From the NCBI GenBank assembly GCA_028281075.1, contig JANQKO010000098.1, positions 1 to 35,275 of the forward strand: a stretch of DNA of 35,275 bases, in the 5' to 3' direction. Below the pieces are notes generated by a model. That model was not told where the DNA came from and did not search any database. It saw nothing but the letters and a program-made list of their open reading frames with translations. A program made the position numbers and the translations under genes. Below are positions 14,583 through 23,603 of the stretch, one piece after another. Numbering within the stretch: position 1 is the stretch's first letter; every line of letters begins with the position of its first letter. Source of the DNA: Alphaproteobacteria bacterium. GTDB taxonomy: Bacteria > Pseudomonadota > Alphaproteobacteria > GCA-2731375.

Positions 14583-15389
14583 TCACGCATCCCCGGAGAT
14601 CCGGGCCAGCGCCGCCTCGCTTTCCGGATTCGCCGGATAGAAACTCTCGATCCGCAGCTCCTGCAGCGTCACGTCCTGCGGCGTGCCGAAGGTGGTCATC
14701 ATGGTGAACAGGTCGACACGCAGGCCGTCGCGCTCGAACGACACCGGCAGCAGCGGCGCCGGCGGCCGGTCGAGATTCGGCAGCGCCCATTCCGCCGGCA
14801 CGCCGGGATAGCTCAGCACCTCGTCCAGCAGCGCCAGCGTGCCCTCGTCCGGCGCGCCGCCCAGCGCGTCGCGGTGCACGCGGTCGATGACGAAGGCGGC
14901 GGCCGGTTCCCAGTCGACGATGAAGGGCCGGAGGCCATTCGGATCGAAGGTCAGGCGCACGGCGTTCGGCGGCTGGGTGATCGCGGCGGGATCGGCCATG
15001 AAATGGCCGAGAACGCGCATCGACGGCGGGTTGCTCATGACGATGTTCCAATAGCGGTCGAGCACCAGGGCCGGATAGGGCTCGTGCGCCTTCATGATGA
15101 AATCGAGCGCCTGGCGCGCCTGGGCCAGCGCCGGATCGTCGAGGTCGGTCTGCCGGTAGACCTGGGCGAAGCCGGCCGCCTCCAGCAGCACGTTGCTCTC
15201 GCGCAGCGGCAGCTCCAGCGCGCCGGCCAGTTGCAGCACCATCTCGCGACTCGGGCGCGAGCGTCCGGTCTCGATGAAGCTGACATGGCGGGCCGAGACG
15301 CTGGCGCTCAGCGCCAGGTCGAGCTGGCTCATATGCCGGACGGTCCGCCAGTGCTTCAGCAGCCGTCCGAGGGGGTGGATGTGCTTCAT
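14583..15389 (-). CDS. XRE-family regulator with MmyB-like ligand-binding domain
   Basis: The 268-residue protein has a helix-turn-helix (about residues 8-62: LLKHWRTVRHMSQLDLALSA, then VSARHVSFIETGRSRPSREM) followed by the C-terminal MmyB-like/MLTR domain (from about residue 100: YPALVLDRYWNIVMSN ... ESFYPANPESEAALARI) thought to sense a small, possibly fatty-acid-like ligand. The ATG at 15389 has AAGGAG eight bases upstream. It is transcribed away from the membrane-protein gene at 15527, and a near-perfect palindrome lies between them, so autorepression plus control of the neighbour is likely. The domain assignment is firm; ligand and regulon are inferred. Confidence 0.92.
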   Translation of the reverse strand: MKHIHPLGRLLKHWRTVRHMSQLDLALSASVSARHVSFIETGRSRPSREMVLQLAGALELPLRESNVLLEAAGFAQVYRQTDLDDPALAQARQALDFIMKAHEPYPALVLDRYWNIVMSNPPSMRVLGHFMADPAAITQPPNAVRLTFDPNGLRPFIVDWEPAAAFVIDRVHRDALGGAPDEGTLALLDEVLSYPGVPAEWALPNLDRPPAPLLPVSFERDGLRVDLFTMMTTFGTPQDVTLQELRIESFYPANPESEAALARISGDA

Positions 15390-15446
15390 GTCCGACAACT
15401 CCTTGCCCTGGCTCGGCCAGATTAGGCCGGTCGGCAACGCGGCGAC

Positions 15447-15463
15447 ATTACCTCCGACGTAAT
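15447..15463. promoter_or_regulatory. Candidate operator for the XRE/MmyB regulator
   Basis: ATTACCTC-C-GACGTAAT is an 8-1-8 inverted repeat with one mismatched pair and a perfect ATTAC/GTAAT outer arm. It lies about 60 bp from each of the two divergent start codons, the position expected for an autoregulatory operator. Confidence 0.55.
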
Positions 15464-15526
15464 TGAGACGCGCATCTCGGCGGCGCGATGGTGCCGGCAT
15501 CGCTGGACCGATTGGAGGACATGGAA

Positions 15527-15979
15527 ATGTTCAAAATATGGCACCGCATGATGATGCTGATGGCCGACGTGGTGATCCTCTACGGGCTCGCCATGCTGTT
15601 CTTCGGCACCTCGGGCCTGTTCGCGCCGATCAACGACCCGATCAATGCCACCTTCTTCGGCACGGCACAGCCGCCGGCCGAGATGCTGGCCTATCAGGAC
15701 TTCATCTACGGCCTGATCGGGGCCATGACGGTGGGCTGGGGCCTGCTGCTGTTCTTCGTCGCCTGGAAGCCGTTCGGCAACCGCGAAGCCTGGGCCTGGT
15801 GGGCGATCGTCATCAGCGTCGACGTCTGGTTCGTGATCGACACCTGGGTGGCGCTGTCGTTCGACGCGCCGGTGCTGGTGATCGCCAACCTGCCGCTGGT
15901 CGCGCTGATCGCCGTGCCCCTGATCGGCAGCATCCGCCACGTGTTCGGCGGATCGGCCGCCCGGGCCGCGACGGCCTGA
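15527..15979 (+). CDS. Four-helix integral membrane protein, unknown
   Basis: A 150-residue protein with four predicted transmembrane helices: about 8-30 (MMMLMADVVILYGLAMLFFG), 62-84 (FIYGLIGAMTVGWGLLLFFV), 92-114 (AWWAIVISVDVWFVIDTWVA) and 120-141 (VLVIANLPLVALIAVPLIG). GGAGG stands eight bases before the ATG at 15527, which is preferred to the ATG six bases upstream. It is divergent from the XRE/MmyB regulator, and pairing of such regulators with a small membrane protein or a redox enzyme is common, so it is probably a target. I do not recognise a characterised family. Confidence 0.8.
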   Translation: MFKIWHRMMMLMADVVILYGLAMLFFGTSGLFAPINDPINATFFGTAQPPAEMLAYQDFIYGLIGAMTVGWGLLLFFVAWKPFGNREAWAWWAIVISVDVWFVIDTWVALSFDAPVLVIANLPLVALIAVPLIGSIRHVFGGSAARAATA

Positions 15980-15988
15980 CCCGAGCGC

Positions 15989-16609
15989 TCACAAGCCGCC
16001 GGCGGCGCGGGCGAGCCGTTCGATACGCGCCCAGTCGCCGGCGGCGACCGCGTCCGGCGGCGCCACCCAGGAGCCGCCGACGCAGACCACGTTGGCCAGC
16101 GCCAGGTAATCGGCCGCGTTATCGGCATTGACGCCACCGGTCGGACAGAAGCACAGATCGGCGAAGGGGCCGCCCAGCGCCTTGAGCGCCGCGATGCCGC
16201 CGGCGGGACCGGCCGGGAAGAACTTCAGACAGGAAAAGCCGGCCACCCGCGCCGCCATGCATTCGGACGCCGTGGCCACGGCCGGCAGGTAGGGCATGTC
16301 GCCGGCCGCGGCGGCGAGCTCGGGCAGGAAGCCGGGGCTGACGGCGAAGCGCGCGCCGGCCGCGGCGGCAGCGGCGAACTCGTCCGTCCGCGTCAGCGTG
16401 CCGACCCCCGGCACCGCGCCCGGCACCGTGGCCACGGCCCGGACCGCGTCCAGCGCCGCGGCGGTGCGGAAGGTGATCTCCAGCGCCGGCAGGCCGCCGG
16501 CGACGAGCGCCTCGGCCAGCGGCACCGCGTCTTCGACCCGCTCGATGGTGAGCACCGGCACGACCCGGCCGAGCGTCAGGATCTCGGCGATCTGCATGCG
16601 TCCGGCCAT
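15989..16609 (-). CDS. eda: 2-dehydro-3-deoxy-phosphogluconate (KDPG) aldolase
   Basis: The enzyme splits KDPG into pyruvate and glyceraldehyde 3-phosphate, the last step of the Entner-Doudoroff route and of ketodeoxygluconate breakdown. The 206-residue TIM-barrel protein is of normal length and carries the family residues: Glu44 in LEITFR, the VGTLT motif, and the Schiff-base Lys129 in CLKFFPA, followed by CPTGGVN and VCVGGSW. The ATG at 16609 follows GGGA. It is divergent from the kinase that makes its substrate, 46 bp apart, sharing a central promoter region; the two form a complete KDG-to-pyruvate module. Confidence 0.95.
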   Translation of the reverse strand: MAGRMQIAEILTLGRVVPVLTIERVEDAVPLAEALVAGGLPALEITFRTAAALDAVRAVATVPGAVPGVGTLTRTDEFAAAAAAGARFAVSPGFLPELAAAAGDMPYLPAVATASECMAARVAGFSCLKFFPAGPAGGIAALKALGGPFADLCFCPTGGVNADNAADYLALANVVCVGGSWVAPPDAVAAGDWARIERLARAAGGL

Positions 16610-16620
16610 GGCATTTCCCG

Positions 16621-16649
16621 TTACCTCCGCGGTCCGCCGCCACTATAGT
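16621..16649 (+). promoter_or_regulatory. kdgK promoter with palindromic -10
   Basis: TTACCT (16621-16626), a 17-bp spacer and TATAGT (16644-16649) precede the kinase ATG so closely that transcription should start at or next to the A of the ATG, implying a leaderless message. The -10 lies in the palindrome ACTATAGT (16642-16649), so TATAGT is also offered to the opposite strand toward eda, though that side lacks a good -35. Confidence 0.5.
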
Positions 16650-16655
16650 CGCGCC

Positions 16656-17600
16656 ATGATCGGGGACGGCAGGAAATTCGCCGCCATCGGCGAATGCATG
16701 ATCGAGCTCAGCGACCCGCGCGACGGCGGCATGACGCTGGCCTTCGGCGGCGACACGCTGAACACATCAGTCTATCTCGCCCGGCTCGGCGCCGGGGCCG
16801 GGATCGCCGTCGACTACGTGACGGCGCTGGGCGACGATCCCTACAGCGACCAGATGATCGGCGCCTGGCGCCGGGAAGGCCTCGGCACCGGCCACGTCGC
16901 CCGCCTGCCCGGCCGGCTGCCGGGGCTCTACGCCATCCGCACCGACACGGCCGGCGAGCGCTCGTTCTACTACTGGCGCTCGGCCGCCGCCGCGCGCGAC
17001 CTGTTCAAGTCCGCCGAGGCGGACAGGCTCGCCGACCGGCTGCGCGACCACGACATGCTCTATCTCTCGGGCATCACGCTGTCGATCCTGGACGGCGACG
17101 GCCGGGCGGCGCTCACCGATCTGGTGCGCCGGGCGCGCGGCGACGGCGCCGTCATCGCCTTCGACAGCAATTACCGGCCGCGCGGCTGGCCGGAACCCGC
17201 CGAGGCGCGGGCGGTGATGGACGAGATGCTGCGGCACGTCGATATCGCCCTGCCCACGCTCGACGACGAGCAGGCCCTGTCCGGGGTCGCCGACACGGCG
17301 GCCTGCATCGACCGCATCGCGGCGCTGGGCGTGCCCGAAATTGTGGTCAAGGATGGACCGCGGGCCTGCGCGATCCGGCATGACGGCCGGCGGACGGAGG
17401 TCATGCCGACCGCCGTCGCCACGCCGGTCGACACGACGGCGGCCGGCGATTCCTTCAATGCCGGCTATCTGGCGACACGCCTCACGGGCGGCGATCCGGA
17501 AACGGCGGCACGCACCGGCCATCGCCTGGCGGCAGAGGTGATCCGTCACCGCGGCGCCATCATCCCCGCCGCCGCCATGCCGGACATGCCGCTGACGTAG
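16656..17600 (+). CDS. kdgK: 2-dehydro-3-deoxygluconokinase (PfkB family)
   Basis: The kinase phosphorylates 2-keto-3-deoxygluconate to KDPG. The 314-residue protein has the PfkB-family N-terminal GECMIEL and FGGDTLNTSVYLARLG (sugar-binding Gly-Gly region) and the C-terminal signature DTTAAGDSFNAGYL with catalytic Asp265; SFYYWRSAAAARDLF is typical of KdgK members. Its product is the substrate of the divergently encoded aldolase, which supports the sugar-acid specificity over other PfkB substrates. No ribosome site is visible, and the promoter lies directly against the start codon, suggesting leaderless translation. It converges on the aroQ-like gene across a palindromic repeat. Confidence 0.9.
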   Translation: MIGDGRKFAAIGECMIELSDPRDGGMTLAFGGDTLNTSVYLARLGAGAGIAVDYVTALGDDPYSDQMIGAWRREGLGTGHVARLPGRLPGLYAIRTDTAGERSFYYWRSAAAARDLFKSAEADRLADRLRDHDMLYLSGITLSILDGDGRAALTDLVRRARGDGAVIAFDSNYRPRGWPEPAEARAVMDEMLRHVDIALPTLDDEQALSGVADTAACIDRIAALGVPEIVVKDGPRACAIRHDGRRTEVMPTAVATPVDTTAAGDSFNAGYLATRLTGGDPETAARTGHRLAAEVIRHRGAIIPAAAMPDMPLT

Positions 17601-17618
17601 CCCACCCGCACGGCGGAC

Positions 17619-17705
17619 TGGATTGCCGGGTCAAGCCCGGCAATGACGGAATGTGTTTGAAATCAATATCTTAACCGTCATGCCCGGACTTGATCCGGGC
17701 ATCCA
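17619..17705. repeat. Double-hairpin extragenic palindrome
   Basis: Two hairpins, ATTGCCGGG/CCCGGCAAT (17622-17644) and ATGCCCGGA/TCCGGGCAT, are themselves arranged as an inverted pair with TGGA...TCCA at the outer edges. It lies between the convergent kinase and aroQ-like genes and may terminate transcription from both sides. Elements of this wording are widespread in Rhodospirillales and Rhizobiales genomes. Confidence 0.75.
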
Positions 17706-17727
17706 GCGACATTGACGGACCGAACCG

Positions 17728-18168
17728 CTACTTCCTGCCGAGATGCATCAGCGCGGCGTCGAGGCCCAGGATATACCCCTTGACGCCGAAGCCGAAGATC
17801 ATGCCGATCGACGGCTCGGCCGTGACCGAGCGCTTGCCCAGACGCTCGATATGGGTGATGTGGGCCTCGACATAGGGCAGGTCGGGCGCGACGGCCAGCA
17901 GGCAGTCGCGCATGGCATAGCCGGCATAGGTCATGCCGGCGGGGTTCATGACCAGCGCGTCGACCCCCCGCTCGACGGCCTGATAGACCCGCTCGATGGC
18001 ATGGCCCTCGACATGGGTATAGAAGATCTCGAGTTCGTAGCCGTTCCCGGCCGCGTGCGCGCGCAGCATATCGTCGAGCTCGGCCGCCGTGGTGGTGCCG
18101 TAGAGCTCGGGCTGACGCTTGCCGAGATAGCTCAAGTTCGGTCCGTTGATGACCAGGATTTTCGTCAC
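17728..18168 (-). CDS. Type II 3-dehydroquinate dehydratase-like protein, altered active site
   Basis: AroQ enzymes dehydrate 3-dehydroquinate to 3-dehydroshikimate. The 146-residue protein has the right length and fold landmarks: ILVINGPNLSYLGKRQPELYG with lid Arg18 and Tyr23, Asn75 in MNPAG, His103 in VEAHIT, and the FGFGVKGYILGLDAAL end. However the usual NPGAYTH reads NPAGMTY, replacing the conserved His with Tyr81, and the HxSN segment is HITHI. It may therefore be a paralogue acting on another substrate, not the shikimate-pathway enzyme. The start is GTG at 18168 with GGAGG six bases upstream. It is divergent from the histidine phosphatase gene. Family certain, reaction uncertain. Confidence 0.8.
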   Translation of the reverse strand: MTKILVINGPNLSYLGKRQPELYGTTTAAELDDMLRAHAAGNGYELEIFYTHVEGHAIERVYQAVERGVDALVMNPAGMTYAGYAMRDCLLAVAPDLPYVEAHITHIERLGKRSVTAEPSIGMIFGFGVKGYILGLDAALMHLGRK

Positions 18169-18254
18169 GATCTGCCTCCGCGCGGATCTGCTCGACGGCG
18201 CCGGCCGCGGCGGCTAAACCTAGCGCGAACCAGGGCGTAACGCATCGGGGTCGC

Positions 18255-18956
18255 ATGACGCACGGACTTCCCGGCACCAACGGCCGCCGCCGCATCTACC
18301 TGATGCGGCACGGCGAGGTGCGCTATTTCACTGCCGACGGCAAGCCGGTGAACCCGCACGACGTGCGGCTGACCGAGGCCGGCGAGGCACAGGCGCGGGC
18401 CATGGGCGCGCTGCTGGCCGACGTGCCGTTCGACCGGGCCGCGCATACCGGCCTGCCGCGCACGCGGCAGACGGCGGAGACGGTGCTGAACGGCCGCGAG
18501 GTGCCGCTGGCCCTGGTTGGCGGGCTGCGCGAGATCCGCGTCGGCAAGCTGGTCGACCCGTCGCGCGAGCGGGTCGAGGCCGAGTTCGTCTATGGCATGG
18601 AACGGGCCGCCGAGCCGGGCGCGCGCTTCGCCGACGGCGAGGCCTACGTCAATTTCCAGGCCCGGGTGACGGCGGTGTTCCGGAACCTGCTGCTGCAGCC
18701 GGACTGGACGCGCATGCTGCTGGTGGCGCATGACGGCACCAACCGGACACTGCTGTCATGGGTGACGGGCGCGGGCCTCGCCGGTCTCGGCGCCTTCGAA
18801 CAGGACCCGGGCTGCCTCAACATCATCGACGCCGACGTGATCGACGGCCGCATCGTGCGGCGCATGGTCAAGGCCCTGAACCTGACGCCGACCAATTACA
18901 ACAAGCGCGACAACCACCTGACCAGCATGGAGCAGGTGTTCTTTTGGGATCGCTGA
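18255..18956 (+). CDS. Histidine phosphatase superfamily protein
   Basis: This phosphoglycerate-mutase-like phosphatase has 233 residues. The catalytic LMRHGE motif places the phospho-accepting His at residue 19, and the second histidine is in LLVAHDGTNR; HTGLPRTRQTAE carries the conserved Arg. The C-terminal part ends YNKRDNHLTSMEQVFF. The family covers phosphatases of sugars, cofactors and proteins, and the sequence does not narrow it down. The last 13 bases overlap the TTG start of the next gene, a secreted hydrolase, suggesting translational coupling of two otherwise unrelated proteins. Confidence 0.9.
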   Translation: MTHGLPGTNGRRRIYLMRHGEVRYFTADGKPVNPHDVRLTEAGEAQARAMGALLADVPFDRAAHTGLPRTRQTAETVLNGREVPLALVGGLREIRVGKLVDPSRERVEAEFVYGMERAAEPGARFADGEAYVNFQARVTAVFRNLLLQPDWTRMLLVAHDGTNRTLLSWVTGAGLAGLGAFEQDPGCLNIIDADVIDGRIVRRMVKALNLTPTNYNKRDNHLTSMEQVFFWDR

Positions 18957-20089
18957 CGCCGCTCGCCCTCGGCCTCGCGCTGGCCGGCATGGCGGCCGGT
19001 GCCGCGGGCGCGGGCACCGGGACGGCGCCCGCCGATATCGGCGACGACTGGCCGGTCTCGACACTGGCGGCCGAAGGTCTCGATCCCGGACCGGTCGCGG
19101 CCCTGCTCGAACGGATCGACGACGGCGGTTATACGGGCATCGACAGCTTCACGCTCGCTCGGCACGGCAAGCTGCTGGTCGACCGGTATTACGGCGACTT
19201 CACGCCCGAGCGCCTGCACGAGACGCGGTCGGCGTTCAAAAGCATTACCGGCCTGCTGGCCGGCATCGCCATCGACGAGGGCTTCCTGCGCCTGGAGGAC
19301 CCGGTCCTGCCGCTGATCGCCCGCTTCCACACGCCGGCCGACGCCGCCGACAAGCAGGCGATCACGGTCCGCGACCTGCTGCAGATGTCGTCCGGCTTCG
19401 ACTGCGCCGAGATGCCGGGCCGCGAGCCGTTTCGCGAGGCGAAGATCAACAAGAGTGCCGATATACTGGCCGGGCATTTCGGGCTGCCGATGACGGACAC
19501 GCCCGGCACGCGCTGGCGCTATTGCTCGTCCAACACCTACCTGCTGGGCATCGCGCTGAAGTCGGCGCTGATCGGGCACTTGCATTTCAGCATGCAGGCC
19601 TATCTCGACAAGCGGCTGTTCTGGCCGCTGGGCATCATCGCCTATCGCCCGGGCGGCTACGGCTCGACCCATCTGGCGATGCATGGCGGTGCCCGCATGC
19701 GGCCGCGCGATCTCGCCAAGATCGGACAGTTGCTGGTGGCCGGCGGGCGCTGGCGGGACCGGCAGGTGGTGCCGGCCGCTTGGATCGCGGCGATCCTGGT
19801 GGACGGCGTCGAGACGGACTGGTCATGGACCCGGACGCTGGTCGACGGGCCGGCGTTCCGGCGGCCGTCGCGCTATCAGTATCAGTGGTTCCAGACCGAC
19901 CTGCCCGTCGGCGGGCGCGACGTCCGGCTGGTGCATGGCTGGGGCAACGGCGGCCAGTTCGTCGTCGCCGTCCCGGCCTACGAGCTTGTCGTCGTCACGA
20001 CCGGCAGCAACTTCGGCTTCCGCAAGCTGGGGAAGCAGAAGCAGATTTTCGACATGCTGTATCGGTATGTGCTGCCGGCGGTGCGGTAA
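18944..20089 (+). CDS. Secreted beta-lactamase-fold serine hydrolase
   Basis: A second class C beta-lactamase-like protein, 381 residues, starts at a TTG inside the end of the phosphatase gene; the start is supported by AGCAGG upstream and by the signal peptide that follows (LGSLTPLALGLALAGMAAGA). The SxxK motif is SAFK, the second motif is CSSN in RYCSSNTYLLG, and the third is HGWGNGGQ, an HxG-type replacement of KTG. It resembles 6-aminohexanoate-dimer hydrolase and esterase-type members more than resistance beta-lactamases. It lacks the extra C-terminal domain of the paralogue at 12689. It converges on the beta-oxidation gene with 12 bp between stop codons. Confidence 0.87.
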   Translation: MGSLTPLALGLALAGMAAGAAGAGTGTAPADIGDDWPVSTLAAEGLDPGPVAALLERIDDGGYTGIDSFTLARHGKLLVDRYYGDFTPERLHETRSAFKSITGLLAGIAIDEGFLRLEDPVLPLIARFHTPADAADKQAITVRDLLQMSSGFDCAEMPGREPFREAKINKSADILAGHFGLPMTDTPGTRWRYCSSNTYLLGIALKSALIGHLHFSMQAYLDKRLFWPLGIIAYRPGGYGSTHLAMHGGARMRPRDLAKIGQLLVAGGRWRDRQVVPAAWIAAILVDGVETDWSWTRTLVDGPAFRRPSRYQYQWFQTDLPVGGRDVRLVHGWGNGGQFVVAVPAYELVVVTTGSNFGFRKLGKQKQIFDMLYRYVLPAVR

Positions 20090-20101
20090 GAACTAAGCGT
20101 T

Positions 20102-22189
<2,088 letters not shown>

Positions 22190-22325
22190 GTCGCGACTCT
22201 CCCCAGATGTGCGGAATGGCTGTGCCGTTGGCCAGCTTGATCATCTGCATAACATGAAAGCGGGATGTTTGCCTTGGGTCAAAAGGCCTAGTATGCGGGC
22301 ACGACGACAGCCAGACGGGGAACGG

Positions 22326-22961
22326 ATGATGGACGCAACGGCAGACCAGGACAGGGTCGAGACCGAGGATGAATTACGCGGCCGGTACGGCAAGGTCTCG
22401 CCGCTGGCGGCGAAGAAGTCGCTGCCGCGGATCGATCCGCATATCCGCCACTTCATCGGCCTGTCGCCGTTCTGCTGCATCGCCACCTCGCGGCCCGACG
22501 GCGGCGCCGACAATTCGCCGCGCGGCGACGCGCCGGGCTTCGTGGCCATGCCCGACGACCGCACGCTGCTGATCCCGGACCGGCCGGGCAACAATCGCCT
22601 CGACACGATGTCGAACATCATCGCCAATCCGAAGGTTGGCCTGATCTTCTTCATTCCCGGCGTCGACGAGACCGTGCGGGTGAACGGCCGGGCCTCGATC
22701 ACCGAGGACCCCGATCTGCTCGCCGGCATGGCGGTCAACGGCAAGACACCGAAGACGGCGATCCGCATCGACGTCGAGGAGGCGTTCCTGCACTGCTCGA
22801 AGGCGCTCAGGCGGGCGAAGCTGTGGCACGCGGACTACAAGATCGATCGCAAGACGCTGCCGACGCTGGGCCAAATGATCACCGACCAGGTCGAGACCGG
22901 CATGACCGCGGACGAGGCCGAAGCGCGCGTCCAGGACAGCATCAAGAAGACGATGTACTGA
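22326..22961 (+). CDS. PPOX-class FMN-dependent protein (DR_2398/MSMEG_1061-like)
   Basis: This is a member of the pyridoxamine-phosphate-oxidase-like split-barrel flavoproteins. The 211-residue protein shows SPFCCIATSRPDGGADNSPRG, LLIPDRPGNNRLDTMSNI and EEAFLHCSKALRRAKLW, which together match the DR_2398-type family that binds FMN but has no settled reaction. The ATG at 22326 (or the next codon, also ATG) follows GGGG. Its stop overlaps the ATG of the SixA-like phosphatase gene (TGATG), so the two are co-translated. It is divergent from the beta-oxidation gene with 136 bp between. The family is clear, the substrate unknown. Confidence 0.88.
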   Translation: MMDATADQDRVETEDELRGRYGKVSPLAAKKSLPRIDPHIRHFIGLSPFCCIATSRPDGGADNSPRGDAPGFVAMPDDRTLLIPDRPGNNRLDTMSNIIANPKVGLIFFIPGVDETVRVNGRASITEDPDLLAGMAVNGKTPKTAIRIDVEEAFLHCSKALRRAKLWHADYKIDRKTLPTLGQMITDQVETGMTADEAEARVQDSIKKTMY

Positions 22962-23512
22962 TGCCGGCGCGGCTCTATCTGGTGCGGCACGGCAAGGCCG
23001 CCGCCGGCTGGGACGCCGATGCCGACCCCGGCCTGGACGAGACCGGCCGGGCGCAGGCCGAAGCGATGGCGGCGCGGCTGGCCGACCTGGGGCCGTTGCC
23101 GATCGTCTGCAGCCCGCTCCGGCGCACGCGCGAAACGGCCGTGCCACTGGAAACGCGCTGGCAGGCACGGGCCGTGATCGATCCGGCGGTCGCCGAGGTG
23201 CCGAGCCCAAGCGACGATCTGGCCGCGCGCGGCGACTGGCTGCGCGGCATCATGGCCGGGACCTGGGCACAGGCCGGCGACGGACTGGCGCCGTGGCGGC
23301 AGGGCGTGATCGACCGGCTGACGTCGTTTGCCGAGGATACCGTGGTGGTCAGCCACTTCATCGCCATCAACGTCGCCGTCGGCGCGGCCACGGGCGACGA
23401 TCGGGTTGTCGGCTTCCGGCCGGACAACTGCTCGGTGACGGTGCTGGAGAGCGAAGGATCGGTGTTACGCCTGGTTGAGCGCGGGGCGGAGGCGGTGACG
23501 GAGGTGCGGTAG
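22961..23512 (+). CDS. SixA-like histidine phosphatase
   Basis: A short (183-residue) histidine phosphatase with the N-terminal LYLVRHGKA motif (His10) and the second His in VVVSHFIAIN; SPLRRTRETA carries the conserved Arg. The size and RHGKA wording are close to SixA-type phosphohistidine phosphatases, but lipid- or sugar-phosphate substrates are also possible. It starts within the stop codon of the PPOX gene. A long hairpin followed by five T residues lies just after the stop codon. Confidence 0.87.
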   Translation: MPARLYLVRHGKAAAGWDADADPGLDETGRAQAEAMAARLADLGPLPIVCSPLRRTRETAVPLETRWQARAVIDPAVAEVPSPSDDLAARGDWLRGIMAGTWAQAGDGLAPWRQGVIDRLTSFAEDTVVVSHFIAINVAVGAATGDDRVVGFRPDNCSVTVLESEGSVLRLVERGAEAVTEVR

Positions 23513-23526
23513 GTTGGCATCGCCGT

Positions 23527-23603
23527 AGCCCTCACCCTCCCACGAGCTGACACTCGCGGGTCCCTCCCTCTCCCGCAAGCGGGAGAGGGTTGGGGTGAGG
23601 GCT
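23527..23603. terminator. Large palindrome between convergent genes, likely bidirectional terminator
   Basis: An outer stem AGCCCTCACC/GGTGAGGGCT (23527-23536, 23594-23603) encloses an inner perfect 11-bp hairpin CCCTCTCCCGC/GCGGGAGAGGG (23566-23589). TTTTT follows at 23606-23610 on the plus strand. The right arm overlaps the stop codon of the leftward acyl-CoA ligase gene. Confidence 0.72.
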
